Origin: a bacterium
Lineage (GTDB): Bacteria; Spirochaetota; Spirochaetia; JABEVK01
Direction of reading: 5' to 3'
NCBI GenBank assembly: GCA_021782055.1
Contig: JAJXVP010000073.1
Location: 1-11,411, forward strand
Length of the DNA: 11,411 nucleotides
In this document: positions 1-7,187 of the stretch, one piece after another
Layout of the letters: each line of letters begins with the position of its first letter
Numbering within the stretch: the first letter of the stretch is position 1
Translations under genes and position numbers: made by a program
Notes under the pieces: generated by a model
Told to the model about the DNA's origin: nothing
Databases searched by the model: none
What the model saw: the letters and a program-made list of their open reading frames with translations, nothing else

Positions 1-437
1 AAGCCCGCTGGGAGCCGGCCCACCATATGTTTACCATGCCGCAAGCCCAATACCTGGCCACCTTTGACACCGACCCTGGTCCGGTTAAGGGCGACCTCTA
101 CGATTTGGTCTGCAACGGTCTTGAACTGGCTTCGGGCTCGATCCGTATTCATGACCCCGCGATTCAACAAAGGTTGTTCAACACTGTAGGCTTTCCGCCC
201 GAAGAGGCCCAAAACCGCTTTGGCTTTTTGCTTAAAGCCTTTCAATACGGCCCTCCACCACACGGAGGCATAGCCCCTGGGCTTGATCGCCTCGTCATGA
301 TTTTGACCCAACAAGAGACTATCCGCGAAGTCATCGCCTTCCCCAAGAACACCACAGGGGCAAGCCCCATGGACAATTCGCCCAGTGAAGTCGACCTTTT
401 ACAACTCAAGGAACTTCACCTTAAGGTAGACCTTTGA
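1..437 (+). CDS. aspS: Aspartyl-tRNA synthetase, C-terminal part (5' end outside window)
   Basis: This is the end of the class II synthetase that charges tRNA-Asp with aspartate in the cytoplasm. The reading frame is open from base 3, and the gene runs off the left edge. The first residues (ARWEPAHHMFTMP) match the conserved RW..HHPFT region. NGLELASGSIRIHD is the next conserved catalytic-core block. GGIAPGLDRLVMIL is class II motif 3, whose Arg contacts ATP. The tail IAFPKN..GASPMDNSPSEV is the usual bacterial AspRS ending. About 144 residues are present out of a family total near 590. The usual Phe of HGGIAFGLDR is Pro here. The stop codon overlaps the start of the next gene (TTGA), which suggests translational coupling. 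Family assignment is secure. Whether the enzyme is discriminating or also charges tRNA-Asn cannot be judged from this part. Confidence 0.95.
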   Translation, partial: ARWEPAHHMFTMPQAQYLATFDTDPGPVKGDLYDLVCNGLELASGSIRIHDPAIQQRLFNTVGFPPEEAQNRFGFLLKAFQYGPPPHGGIAPGLDRLVMILTQQETIREVIAFPKNTTGASPMDNSPSEVDLLQLKELHLKVDL

Positions 438-1663
438 GTAAACCCGCTTACGCAGCCTTAGTGTACGGCGATTTTCGTCTGCTATTGGCGGGTCGATTTT
501 CGTCGGCGCTCGGGGGTCAGATGCTGACCTTTGCCGTTGCCTGGGATCTGTGGACACGAACCCATAGTCCCTTTGCCTTGGGACTGATCGGTCTATCGGT
601 GGTTCTGCCCGTGATTTTAGCCTCGTTACCGGCAGGGGTTTTTGCCGATCATCATGACCGGCGTCACATCGTTCAAGTTACCCAAACAGTCACGGCCCTT
701 GCCTCTGCTGGTTTGGCGGTTTTGGCCTGGGCACACGGTCCTGTGGCCTTGATCTTTGCAATCTTGGCAGTTCTTGGCCTTGTCCGTGCTTTTAACGACC
801 CTGCCACGGCCACGCTAATTGCCTTGGTGGTTCCCCCCAAAGATTATGCCAACGCGGCCACTTGGAACTCTAGTGTTTATCAAACAGCCGCCATCGCAGG
901 CCCAGCGCTAGCCGGTCTTTTGGTCGCGTTGTTGAATGGGGTCGCTGGCATTTATGCCTTGGCGGCCGCTTTGTCGGTGGTTAACTTTCTTTTAGTTACT
1001 CTCATCCGTACCCGGCAACAGAAACAACCAGCACAAGCCGCAACCTGGGAATCTCTCAAAGAAGGCTTGGCGTTTATCAAAGGACACAAAGTCATTCTGG
1101 CCGCGATCACCCTCGATATGTGGGCCGTTCTTTTGGGCGGCGCGGTTGCGCTCCTTCCCATTTATGCCACCAACATCCTTCACGTGGGGGCTTGGGGTCT
1201 GGGTATCATGCGCTCGGCAACCTCACTGGGCGCGCTTTTGATGGCCTTGGTTTTGGCCCACCGACGACCTTTTCAACGGGCAGGTTTTACCCTGCTGACG
1301 GCCGTCGCGGGGTTTGGTTGTGTCACGGTAGCCTTTGGGCTGTCAACCTGGTTCCCCTTATCGGTGGCCTTGCTGTTCCTGTTGGGCGCTCTCGACAACA
1401 TCAGCGTTGTGATTCGAGGCACGCTCATGCTTACCCAGGTTCCTGATGCGATGCGGGGGCGCACCTCTTCGGTCAATACGATTTTTATCAGCTCTTCGAA
1501 TGAGCTGGGCGATTTTGAATCGGGTATGGTGGCAGGCCTCATCGGGCCAGTTGCGGCGGTGGTTGTCGGAGGTTTAGGGACTTTGTTTGTCGTCGCGGCT
1601 GTAGCCAAAAAATGGCCTCAACTGACCCGACTCAAAGCTCTGGATGCCAGCGTTTCCGCTTGA
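434..1663 (+). CDS. MFS transporter, EntS/DHA3-like (MFS_3) efflux family
   Basis: A 409-residue inner-membrane major facilitator with about 12 predicted membrane segments. The loop-2 signature appears as GVFADHHDRRHIV (residues 68-80), a variant of G.LAD...RR. The second half carries a block typical of the EntS-like group: DNISVVIRG (321-329), then PDAMRGRTSSVNTIF (337-351) and NELGDFESG (356-364). Proton-driven export of a small molecule is the family role; the substrate cannot be read from sequence. The start is a TTG whose last two bases form part of the aspS stop (TTGA). AAGG seven bases upstream supports this start, and no better in-frame start exists nearby. The gene lies between aspS and aroG and is probably cotranscribed with both. 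That placement does not itself suggest a substrate. Confidence 0.9.
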   Translation: MSKPAYAALVYGDFRLLLAGRFSSALGGQMLTFAVAWDLWTRTHSPFALGLIGLSVVLPVILASLPAGVFADHHDRRHIVQVTQTVTALASAGLAVLAWAHGPVALIFAILAVLGLVRAFNDPATATLIALVVPPKDYANAATWNSSVYQTAAIAGPALAGLLVALLNGVAGIYALAAALSVVNFLLVTLIRTRQQKQPAQAATWESLKEGLAFIKGHKVILAAITLDMWAVLLGGAVALLPIYATNILHVGAWGLGIMRSATSLGALLMALVLAHRRPFQRAGFTLLTAVAGFGCVTVAFGLSTWFPLSVALLFLLGALDNISVVIRGTLMLTQVPDAMRGRTSSVNTIFISSSNELGDFESGMVAGLIGPVAAVVVGGLGTLFVVAAVAKKWPQLTRLKALDASVSA

Positions 1664-1697
1664 GCAAATTCAGCTCACCAGGTAGTATCAAAAAACT

Positions 1698-2771
1698 ATG
1701 CCCTATACGACAGACGACCTGCGCATCGAAGCCCTCCACCCCCTCATTCCTCCGGCCATTCTTATGGAAGAGCACCCCCTGCCCGACTCTGCTCGGCAGT
1801 TTGTTCACAAAGCCCGTGAAACTTGCCAGGACATCATCGAAGGCACCGATGACCGTTTATTGGTCATCGTCGGCCCTTGTTCCATCCATGACCCTAAGGC
1901 GGGACGGGAATACGCAGACAAACTGGTTCGTCTGCGCGAAGAGCTCAAAGATGACCTCGAGATCGTAATGCGTGTATATTTTGAAAAACCTCGTTCCCGA
2001 GCCGGTTGGAAGGGGCTGATCAATGATCCGTTTATTGATGGTAGCTTTCAAATCAACAAGGGTTTGCGAATAGCGCGTCAGTTTCTGGTGGATGTCAACT
2101 CGTTGGGTTTACCAGCCGCTGTCGAGTTCCTTGATACGATTTCGCCTCAGTTTATCGCCGATTGTGTCACCTGGGGGGCTATTGGTGCTCGCACGACCGA
2201 GAGTCAAATTCACCGTGAACTCGCTTCTGGCCTGTCTATGCCGATTGGGTTTAAAAATGGAACCGACGGTAATGTCAAAATTGCCATTGATGCCATTCAC
2301 GCCGCACAAATTCCCCACCGGTTTTTGTCGGTGACCAAACAAGGAGTGGCGGCCATTGTCCATACCCGGGGCAATCCTGCCGGACATATCATTCTGCGCG
2401 GTTCCAATACGGGGGCCAATTACAGCCAAGACCATGTAGAAAGAACAGCCAAGGCTCTGGTCGATTCTGGGCTACCTCCCCGCATTATGATTGACTGTTC
2501 CCATGGCAACTCGCAAAAAGACCCCAGTCGCCAACCTTTGGTGGCCCAGGATATCGCCACTCAAGTGGCCGCGGGTTCTACGGCTATCTTTGGCTTGATG
2601 CTCGAAAGTCACCTCAAAGGGGGCAACCAAAAAGAAGCTCCCCTACCTCAACTGGAGTACGGCCTTTCAATTACCGATGCTTGCCTCGCCTGGGACTCTA
2701 CGGTGCCTGTGTTGAAAGACCTTGCCCAGGCCGTGCGAGAACGCCGACAAAGCACGGCACGTCTTAAGTAG
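1698..2771 (+). CDS. aroG: 3-deoxy-7-phosphoheptulonate (DAHP) synthase, class I, AroG type
   Basis: Condenses phosphoenolpyruvate and erythrose 4-phosphate to DAHP, the first step of the shikimate pathway to aromatic amino acids; cytoplasmic. The 357 residues align almost end to end with the E. coli enzymes (about 350). Metal ligands and catalytic residues are visible: Cys61 in GPCSIHD, His269 in DCSHGNS, Glu303 in MLESH and Asp327 in SITDA. KPR (97-99) and GARTTESQ (163-170) are the substrate-binding blocks. The allosteric pocket known from E. coli AroG also appears intact: Asp6-Asp7, Asp146, Pro150, Ser180, Phe209, Ser211 and Val221. Feedback inhibition, probably by phenylalanine, is therefore likely, although Tyr-sensitive relatives are close. 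Only a weak AGG lies 15 bases before the ATG. Since the gap from the transporter gene is only 34 bases, coupled expression is likely. Confidence 0.96.
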   Translation: MPYTTDDLRIEALHPLIPPAILMEEHPLPDSARQFVHKARETCQDIIEGTDDRLLVIVGPCSIHDPKAGREYADKLVRLREELKDDLEIVMRVYFEKPRSRAGWKGLINDPFIDGSFQINKGLRIARQFLVDVNSLGLPAAVEFLDTISPQFIADCVTWGAIGARTTESQIHRELASGLSMPIGFKNGTDGNVKIAIDAIHAAQIPHRFLSVTKQGVAAIVHTRGNPAGHIILRGSNTGANYSQDHVERTAKALVDSGLPPRIMIDCSHGNSQKDPSRQPLVAQDIATQVAAGSTAIFGLMLESHLKGGNQKEAPLPQLEYGLSITDACLAWDSTVPVLKDLAQAVRERRQSTARLK

Positions 2772-2812
2772 TTACCGCAAGCTTTCAGTACCGAATCAGC
2801 CTGGTCGGCTCT

Positions 2813-2865
2813 CATGACAGTCGGGGGTATCGTCGCATGACAGTTACCCCTGAACACTCATGACA
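2813..2865. repeat. Three CATGACA direct repeats with exact 23-base period
   Basis: CATGACA occurs at 2813-2819, 2836-2842 and 2859-2865, always 23 bases apart. The first two copies extend to CATGACAGT. They lie in the 124-base gap between the convergent ends of aroG and the SulP gene. Because of the spacing, each copy opens a nine-codon ATG-to-stop frame, and the first two stops overlap the next start as ATGA. These mini-frames span 2814-2840, 2837-2863 and 2860-2886. A 9-base stem with one G-U pair (2821-2829 with 2845-2853) places the second copy in its loop. Function is unknown: protein-binding iterons, a structured 3' UTR or chance are all possible. The repeats themselves are certain. 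Confidence 0.6.
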
Positions 2866-2895
2866 CAAAAGAGGAACGCTAAGTAGGAAATTCGC

Positions 2896-4563
2896 TTAAC
2901 CAAGCTTTTTAGCCTGTTCTTGACGATAGCCATCCCGGACGCTGTCTAATGTCGTAAAGAAAGCATCCGTTCCAAAGACTTTGGTCAGCTCCGAGCGGTC
3001 AAATTCCTGGCGAACACTGTCGAGCATCTCAGAAAAAACCATACGGATTCCCCTTGCGGCTAAGTCCTGATGAAGGGTCCTGAGGGTTTCAGAAGCGGTA
3101 AAATCAACATCGTTAACCGCCGCCATATCGACACAAAACCAAGAAACCGTGTCTTGGGCCAAAGTCAGCACGTCCTTTTTGAGCGTATGGGCATTGGCAT
3201 AATACATGTTATGTAAAAAGCGGTAGATCACCAGCCCTGGTTCAGCAAACAAACCCGGCTTGGCCGGTTTTTGGCGCCAGCCTTGGGGACCATCCAGCAG
3301 AACAACATTGGTCACGAGGTACCCGTGGCGGGTATGCGAGATCAACGACAACCCGATCGCAAGAAGAATACTCTGCTCTACACCGACAAAAATCACCGTC
3401 AAGGCCGTCACTATGGCCACGGCAAATTCCACGGGACGTTCCTTGCCTATCCGGCGCAAACCTTTCCAGTCGATAAGCTCATAGCCAATCAAAAAAACCA
3501 CGGCCGCCAAGGTTGCTTTGGGCAGGAATGCTAGAGGTCCTGTTAAGAATAACAACACCAAAACTACCACCGCGACGGCGCTCAGCTGTGCCGCTTGGGT
3601 TTTACCTCCGGCACTGTCTACCATCTGTGTTTTGGTAGGACTTCCATTCACCACAAAGCTCCCCGACAGGGCGGCCCCCACATTAGCGGCCGCCAGGCCT
3701 ACCAAATCGACATTTTCATCGAAGGATTCTTGAGCACGTTCGGCATACGCTCGAGAAGTCACCGCACTCTGGGCTAAAATCACAATAAACATCGCAAACG
3801 CTGTGGGGAGAAGCTTCTGAATCAGAGTCCAAGACCAGGCCACCTGAGGTAGGCCCAACTGAGGTAACCCGTGGGGAATCGCCCCCAAAACCGAGACTCC
3901 AAACCTGTCTAAATGAAAGACGGGCACGGCCAACAAACTCAGCACCACGGCTAACAACGGTCCAGGAATTTGACGCGAAACCCGACGAAGCCCGACAATC
4001 AGCCCCACCACCCCCACCGAAAGCGCCAACGTCGCCCACGAGATTTGTTCAGGGTGAGTAACAATCCTGACAAAAGCCTGGGGCAGAGATGCCAGGTTTT
4101 CCCAACCTAAAAGCGAAGGGATTTCGCCCAGGGCTACCTGAACACCCACCCCCGATAAAAACCCCACCAAGACCGTCCGGGACAAAAAGTCCGCCAAAAA
4201 CCCTAGGCGGGCAACACGGGCAATCAGCAAAAAACCCGCTGACAAGAGTGCCAAAACTTCGGCCAACGCCATCCATTCGTTCGATTTAGGAAGAGCCATG
4301 CCCGCCAACCCTGCCGCCAGGATGGCCGCCGTCGCAGAATCGGCGCTAACTACCAAGTGCCGCGAGGATCCAAAAAAGGCAAACAGCACCATAGGAACAA
4401 GCATGGTATAAAGCCCGGTAATCACCGGGGTCTGCGAAATTTTTGTATAACCCATTACCTCGGGGATGGCCAAAGCAGCCAACGTCAAACCTGCAAAGAT
4501 TTCAGAAGTTAACGGCGTTTTTAAGGGGAACAAACCCTGCCCCAAGGCCTTGGAAAATTTCAA
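2896..4563 (-). CDS. SulP-family anion transporter with C-terminal STAS domain
   Basis: A 555-residue inner-membrane transporter of the sulfate permease (SulP/SLC26) family. The N-terminal block EIFAGLTLAALAIPEVMGY (21-39) is the characteristic first membrane segment. The conserved mid-region is also present: DENVDLVGLAAANVGAALSG (282-301), then NGSPTKTQ (306-313) in place of the usual GSFSRS-type sequence. About 10-12 membrane segments end near residue 410. A STAS domain follows (about 441-548), with DVDFTASETL at 485-494 where other STAS domains have a regulatory D-S/T motif. Members move sulfate, bicarbonate, dicarboxylates or other anions; the substrate is not deducible here. The start is TTG within a TTGA overlap with the upstream lipoprotein gene. 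A GAGGTG five bases before it makes this start convincing. It is the second gene of a two-gene unit. Confidence 0.92.
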   Translation of the reverse strand: MKFSKALGQGLFPLKTPLTSEIFAGLTLAALAIPEVMGYTKISQTPVITGLYTMLVPMVLFAFFGSSRHLVVSADSATAAILAAGLAGMALPKSNEWMALAEVLALLSAGFLLIARVARLGFLADFLSRTVLVGFLSGVGVQVALGEIPSLLGWENLASLPQAFVRIVTHPEQISWATLALSVGVVGLIVGLRRVSRQIPGPLLAVVLSLLAVPVFHLDRFGVSVLGAIPHGLPQLGLPQVAWSWTLIQKLLPTAFAMFIVILAQSAVTSRAYAERAQESFDENVDLVGLAAANVGAALSGSFVVNGSPTKTQMVDSAGGKTQAAQLSAVAVVVLVLLFLTGPLAFLPKATLAAVVFLIGYELIDWKGLRRIGKERPVEFAVAIVTALTVIFVGVEQSILLAIGLSLISHTRHGYLVTNVVLLDGPQGWRQKPAKPGLFAEPGLVIYRFLHNMYYANAHTLKKDVLTLAQDTVSWFCVDMAAVNDVDFTASETLRTLHQDLAARGIRMVFSEMLDSVRQEFDRSELTKVFGTDAFFTTLDSVRDGYRQEQAKKLG

Positions 4564-6677
4564 AATTGCACCTCAACATCCTGCGGCTGATCGGGAGAAA
4601 AGATTTTCATCAAGAGTGTATGATCATCTTCATACCAGGCCGCACTTCGGTCGGTATCCGTCAAGCCAAAGCTATCACCAAATAACGGAATTGGGCTACC
4701 GTTAATCAACACTTGACGGGGCCGGTACACGTTGTGAATACGAAACAAAACAAACGAAACCGTACCTCCCGCATGCAAGGGGTTGAGCTTTAAGGACATG
4801 GTTCGATGCTCCGAGGTATATACAGCTTCACACGCCAAGTAGCTCCCTTGCTGATAATTCCAACTACTGCCGTCGTCCCACCACAACTCCACCTTGCCCG
4901 ACGAACCTGGCCAAACCTGAACCGTACGCCGCCAATCGACGTCTTTTCCCGCTTCATCGTAGGGCTGTTGGGTAGGAACCAAAGCCCCCGATCGGGCCAA
5001 AACGGTGCCCGGAGGCAGGGAGTACGAAGTTCCACCAGCATATTCCTGACCCGAAGCCAGGGCAAACCAGGAACCTCGCCCCGGAAGATACACCGACCCC
5101 TCCCCCTCGGGGACGGTCACCAAAAGGTCAGGTCCCACTAAAAACGCCTTTGTTTCGGCTCGAGCCTGAGGGTCGTTGGGGTAGGACCAGCCCAGGGGCC
5201 GCCAAACAGGAACCCCGGTCCGGTGTGCCTGAAGGGTAAGCTGATAAAAATAGGGCACAAAGCGTGAACGTTGATCAAGGATCGCTTTAAGGCGAGCTTG
5301 ACCGTCTGGTCCCAGGTTTTGCCACCACAGGTCTTCGTGCCTACCGGCGTCAAGGGTAAGGTAGGGGCTCCACGCCCACACAGCTAGGTTCTGCCAGGCC
5401 GCCGAGGAGGTCTTGACCGACACTAGGCTTTCGACAGAAAGGCGGATTTCAGCGGCGCCGAGTCCCGACATTTGGGCCGAAAGAATCTTGTTCAACAAGC
5501 GTGAAGGGTCTTGGCTGACATCGGCTTTTACCAGCCAAACGGCTTGAGACGTTGTACCAGCTGACCCGGTTTCGGCGGTGAACCAGGGCCGTAGCTGGGG
5601 GTGAGCCGTCTTCCAACGCCCCCAGAGTGCCGACAGCGTTTTTCCTGTCCAGAGGTTGTGAAGCTGATCGTCCTTTTCGGTTGCCGGAGGAAACACCACG
5701 CCAAGATTGGCACCGTCCCCGGTCAGGCCGGGCCCCTCGCCCACTTGATAGAAATAATCTTGGTTCATCTGGGCTTGAGGCACACCGACAACGGTATCCA
5801 CAGGAATCTTTTTTGCACGCCAAAGCAAAGGCAAGGTGGCTGAATGGGCCACAAGGCGGGTTCCCACGGCCCAATAAGGCCCCCAGAAAGGTCGTCCGTT
5901 CAACTGGGCCCAAGTCTGCAACACCCCACGAGAGGTATCACTGGCAACGAGGAGCAAGGGCATTCCGCCACTGACTCCCCCTAAGTAGCCCTTCGGTTTA
6001 AGGTTGATAAACACCTGCCCCGGATCATTCCACAGCACAGCGTAGGGCGAGGGGGTATCCCAAGCATAGACAAAGGGAACATCCATGAGTGAGGTTTGTT
6101 CCTTGTTGCCAGGTAAGTCATTCCAAAACTTTACTGACTGACCGTTTTTGATCCAGCCGTCTCCTGTCGGTCCTAAACCCGACAACGAGGATTTTCCCCA
6201 CTTCACCTGGTCCCGAACCCACGCCCCGGCTTGTTGCGGGGCCTCTCCCGAGGCGACTAAAACAGAATTGCGAAAGAACTGCCAGGCTAGATTGGCTTTT
6301 TTAAGGTGAAGACTCACCGTGTCAGAAGAAATCCATAACTCTTGCCCTTGTTCAACGGTGGTTACCGCAAACGGCTTTGCTTCGGGAGATAAATTCACGA
6401 GGGGAAGCTCTTGCTGACCTGGGCGCGAAGGCACCCAAAACTCTACCGCGTCAGGTGAAAAGAACGTGACAGAACAGGGCCTGCCATCCGCAAGCGTTAA
6501 CTGAGCCCCCCGAGGTGTCGGTTTCCAACTCGCTAGACTTCCTAACGGACCCCACGAAGCGGCCATAAACTCTTGACGGCTGATTAATGCTGAACCGGAG
6601 GGAGCCGGAGGAAGCGCCGAACAGGCGAGCCCTAAAAGGGCCAAAAGGGACCAAAACACGTTTTTTCGAAGCGGCAT
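4560..6677 (-). CDS. GH31-like lipoprotein with degenerate catalytic domain (candidate pseudoenzyme)
   Basis: A 705-residue exported protein. The ATG at 6677 is preferred because GGAGG lies six bases upstream and a signal peptide begins there; an in-frame ATG at 6779 has neither. Residues 7-19 form a hydrophobic signal ending LGLAC, a relaxed lipobox with Cys19. The rest follows glycoside hydrolase family 31 (alpha-glucosidase-like) order. A beta-sandwich N-domain includes GLGPTGDGW (about 167-175). PYWAVG (267-272) opens the barrel, and HNLW is at 340-343. AHRTGVPVWRPL (484-495), FLVGPDLLV (512-520) and ARSGALVP (561-568) are strongly family-like. A C-terminal beta domain carries WWDDGSS (599-605). 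The family nucleophile motif, W.D.NE after DG, is not found; the nearest text is GDGANLGVVFP (320-330). Only about 49 residues separate IPVD from HNLW, far fewer than usual. It may bind glycans without cleaving them. Confidence 0.75.
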   Translation of the reverse strand: MPLRKNVFWSLLALLGLACSALPPAPSGSALISRQEFMAASWGPLGSLASWKPTPRGAQLTLADGRPCSVTFFSPDAVEFWVPSRPGQQELPLVNLSPEAKPFAVTTVEQGQELWISSDTVSLHLKKANLAWQFFRNSVLVASGEAPQQAGAWVRDQVKWGKSSLSGLGPTGDGWIKNGQSVKFWNDLPGNKEQTSLMDVPFVYAWDTPSPYAVLWNDPGQVFINLKPKGYLGGVSGGMPLLLVASDTSRGVLQTWAQLNGRPFWGPYWAVGTRLVAHSATLPLLWRAKKIPVDTVVGVPQAQMNQDYFYQVGEGPGLTGDGANLGVVFPPATEKDDQLHNLWTGKTLSALWGRWKTAHPQLRPWFTAETGSAGTTSQAVWLVKADVSQDPSRLLNKILSAQMSGLGAAEIRLSVESLVSVKTSSAAWQNLAVWAWSPYLTLDAGRHEDLWWQNLGPDGQARLKAILDQRSRFVPYFYQLTLQAHRTGVPVWRPLGWSYPNDPQARAETKAFLVGPDLLVTVPEGEGSVYLPGRGSWFALASGQEYAGGTSYSLPPGTVLARSGALVPTQQPYDEAGKDVDWRRTVQVWPGSSGKVELWWDDGSSWNYQQGSYLACEAVYTSEHRTMSLKLNPLHAGGTVSFVLFRIHNVYRPRQVLINGSPIPLFGDSFGLTDTDRSAAWYEDDHTLLMKIFSPDQPQDVEVQF

Positions 6678-6890
6678 ACAAAGCCTCCGTTTGATTACTG
6701 GACGCCTAGTTTGTCGGCAGATTGCCAACACATATTCAACCTTCGTCAGGCAAATCTCGTCGCCGAGGAGGGGCGGCAAGTCAGAGCAACACGAATTATT
6801 CTGATATACAAACCTATCTTTGCCCTTTTTCAGGCAAATATCATCAATTTCTGTGGTAATATCCTGATATTAAACCGTAGGGAGGCTATA
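6678..6890. promoter_or_regulatory. Divergent intergenic regulatory region
   Basis: This 213-base gap separates the divergent starts of the GH31-like gene (minus) and the small gene ahead of glmS (plus), so it must hold promoters for both. The part from 6790 to 6890 is AT-rich. It contains two extended -10-like sequences for the plus strand, TGGTAATAT (6854-6862) and TGATATTAA (6865-6873); neither has a recognisable -35 box. CTGATAT occurs at 6801 and 6864, and CAGGCAAAT at 6747 and 6831. TTGCC/GGCAA (6820-6824/6833-6837) can pair. I found no convincing minus-strand promoter. The in-frame extension of the small gene from ATG 6711 through this region looks noncoding. Confidence 0.55.
6857..6872. 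promoter_or_regulatory. Perfect palindrome, candidate operator for the small gene-glmS unit
   Basis: TAATATC, two bases (CT), then GATATTA form a perfect 7-2-7 inverted repeat. It ends 18 bases before the GTG start at 6891 and overlaps both candidate extended -10 sequences, the position expected of a repressor site. As RNA it would make only a weak AT-rich stem with almost no loop, so a DNA-binding dimer is the better reading. The cognate regulator is unknown. A related half-site, CTGATATAC, lies upstream at 6801. AT-rich palindromes also arise by chance, so this remains a candidate. Confidence 0.4.
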
Positions 6891-7163
6891 GTGAGAACAG
6901 CTTTGTGGGATGCAGACTGGTTAACAGCTCTGGCGCGCAACTACTCGCTGCCCGCTTTGGTGCTTCAGCGGCTGCTTGAAGAATTTTTGGCAGCTACCGA
7001 TCTGACAGCGGAACAATATGTCGCTGAACGGCACTTAACTTTGCGCCAAGCAGGAATGTCGAACACCGAGATTTATCAAGTTCTGCAAGCCGAAGTCGAG
7101 AAAGGACGCTTTCGAGTGCGCCCACTCAGCCAACGCCAAGTTCGGCGCTGGATTTACGGTTAA
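6891..7163 (+). CDS. Small protein of unknown function, basic C-terminus, upstream of glmS
   Basis: A 90-residue soluble protein. The GTG at 6891 is chosen because GGGAGG lies five bases upstream. An earlier in-frame ATG at 6711 would add 60 residues from AT-rich intergenic sequence and has no such site. The sequence looks helical: a first helical half (about 1-35, DWLTALARNY then VLQRLLEEFLAA), then AERHLTLRQAGMSNTEIYQVLQAEVEKG (written here with positions 45-72). The end is basic (FRVRPLSQRQVRRWIYG, 74-90). The phrase AGMSNTEIYQVL followed by LSQRQVRRWI resembles a helix-turn-helix arrangement, so nucleic-acid binding is possible. I do not recognise a named family. It has no signal peptide or membrane segment. 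glmS follows after 24 bases, so the two are almost certainly cotranscribed. Confidence 0.75.
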   Translation: MRTALWDADWLTALARNYSLPALVLQRLLEEFLAATDLTAEQYVAERHLTLRQAGMSNTEIYQVLQAEVEKGRFRVRPLSQRQVRRWIYG

Positions 7164-7187
7164 GCCCCTGCGGCAAGGAGAAAAGGC

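Noticed and set aside
1273..1608. 111-codon antisense frame inside the MFS gene
   Set aside because: Low-complexity Thr/Pro-rich translation opposite a well-supported gene, with no start signal.
2894..2910. GCTT-AACC-AAGC followed by TTTTT as a terminator for aroG
   Set aside because: The stem is only four base pairs, and most of it lies in the SulP coding region; too weak to call.
5449..5913. 154-codon open frame on the minus strand inside the GH31-like gene
   Set aside because: It is a frame-shifted shadow. The true frame has continuous family similarity, and this one is rich in Arg, Gly, Pro and Ser with no recognisable motif.
6764..6777. AGGAGGGG-rich stretch as a ribosome binding site on the plus strand
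   Set aside because: No coding frame with a sensible product starts just downstream, and the region belongs to the divergent promoter gap.
6678..6779. 34-residue N-terminal extension of the GH31-like protein from ATG 6779
   Set aside because: ATG 6677 has GGAGG at ideal spacing and begins a signal peptide directly. The extension would bury that signal.
6711..6890. Upstream in-frame extension of the small gene from ATG 6711
   Set aside because: The 60 added residues come from AT-rich intergenic sequence and have no ribosome binding site, whereas GTG 6891 has GGGAGG five bases upstream.
7164..7187. glmS ribozyme upstream of glmS
   Set aside because: Only 24 bases lie between the small gene and glmS, far too short, and no ribozyme core is visible.
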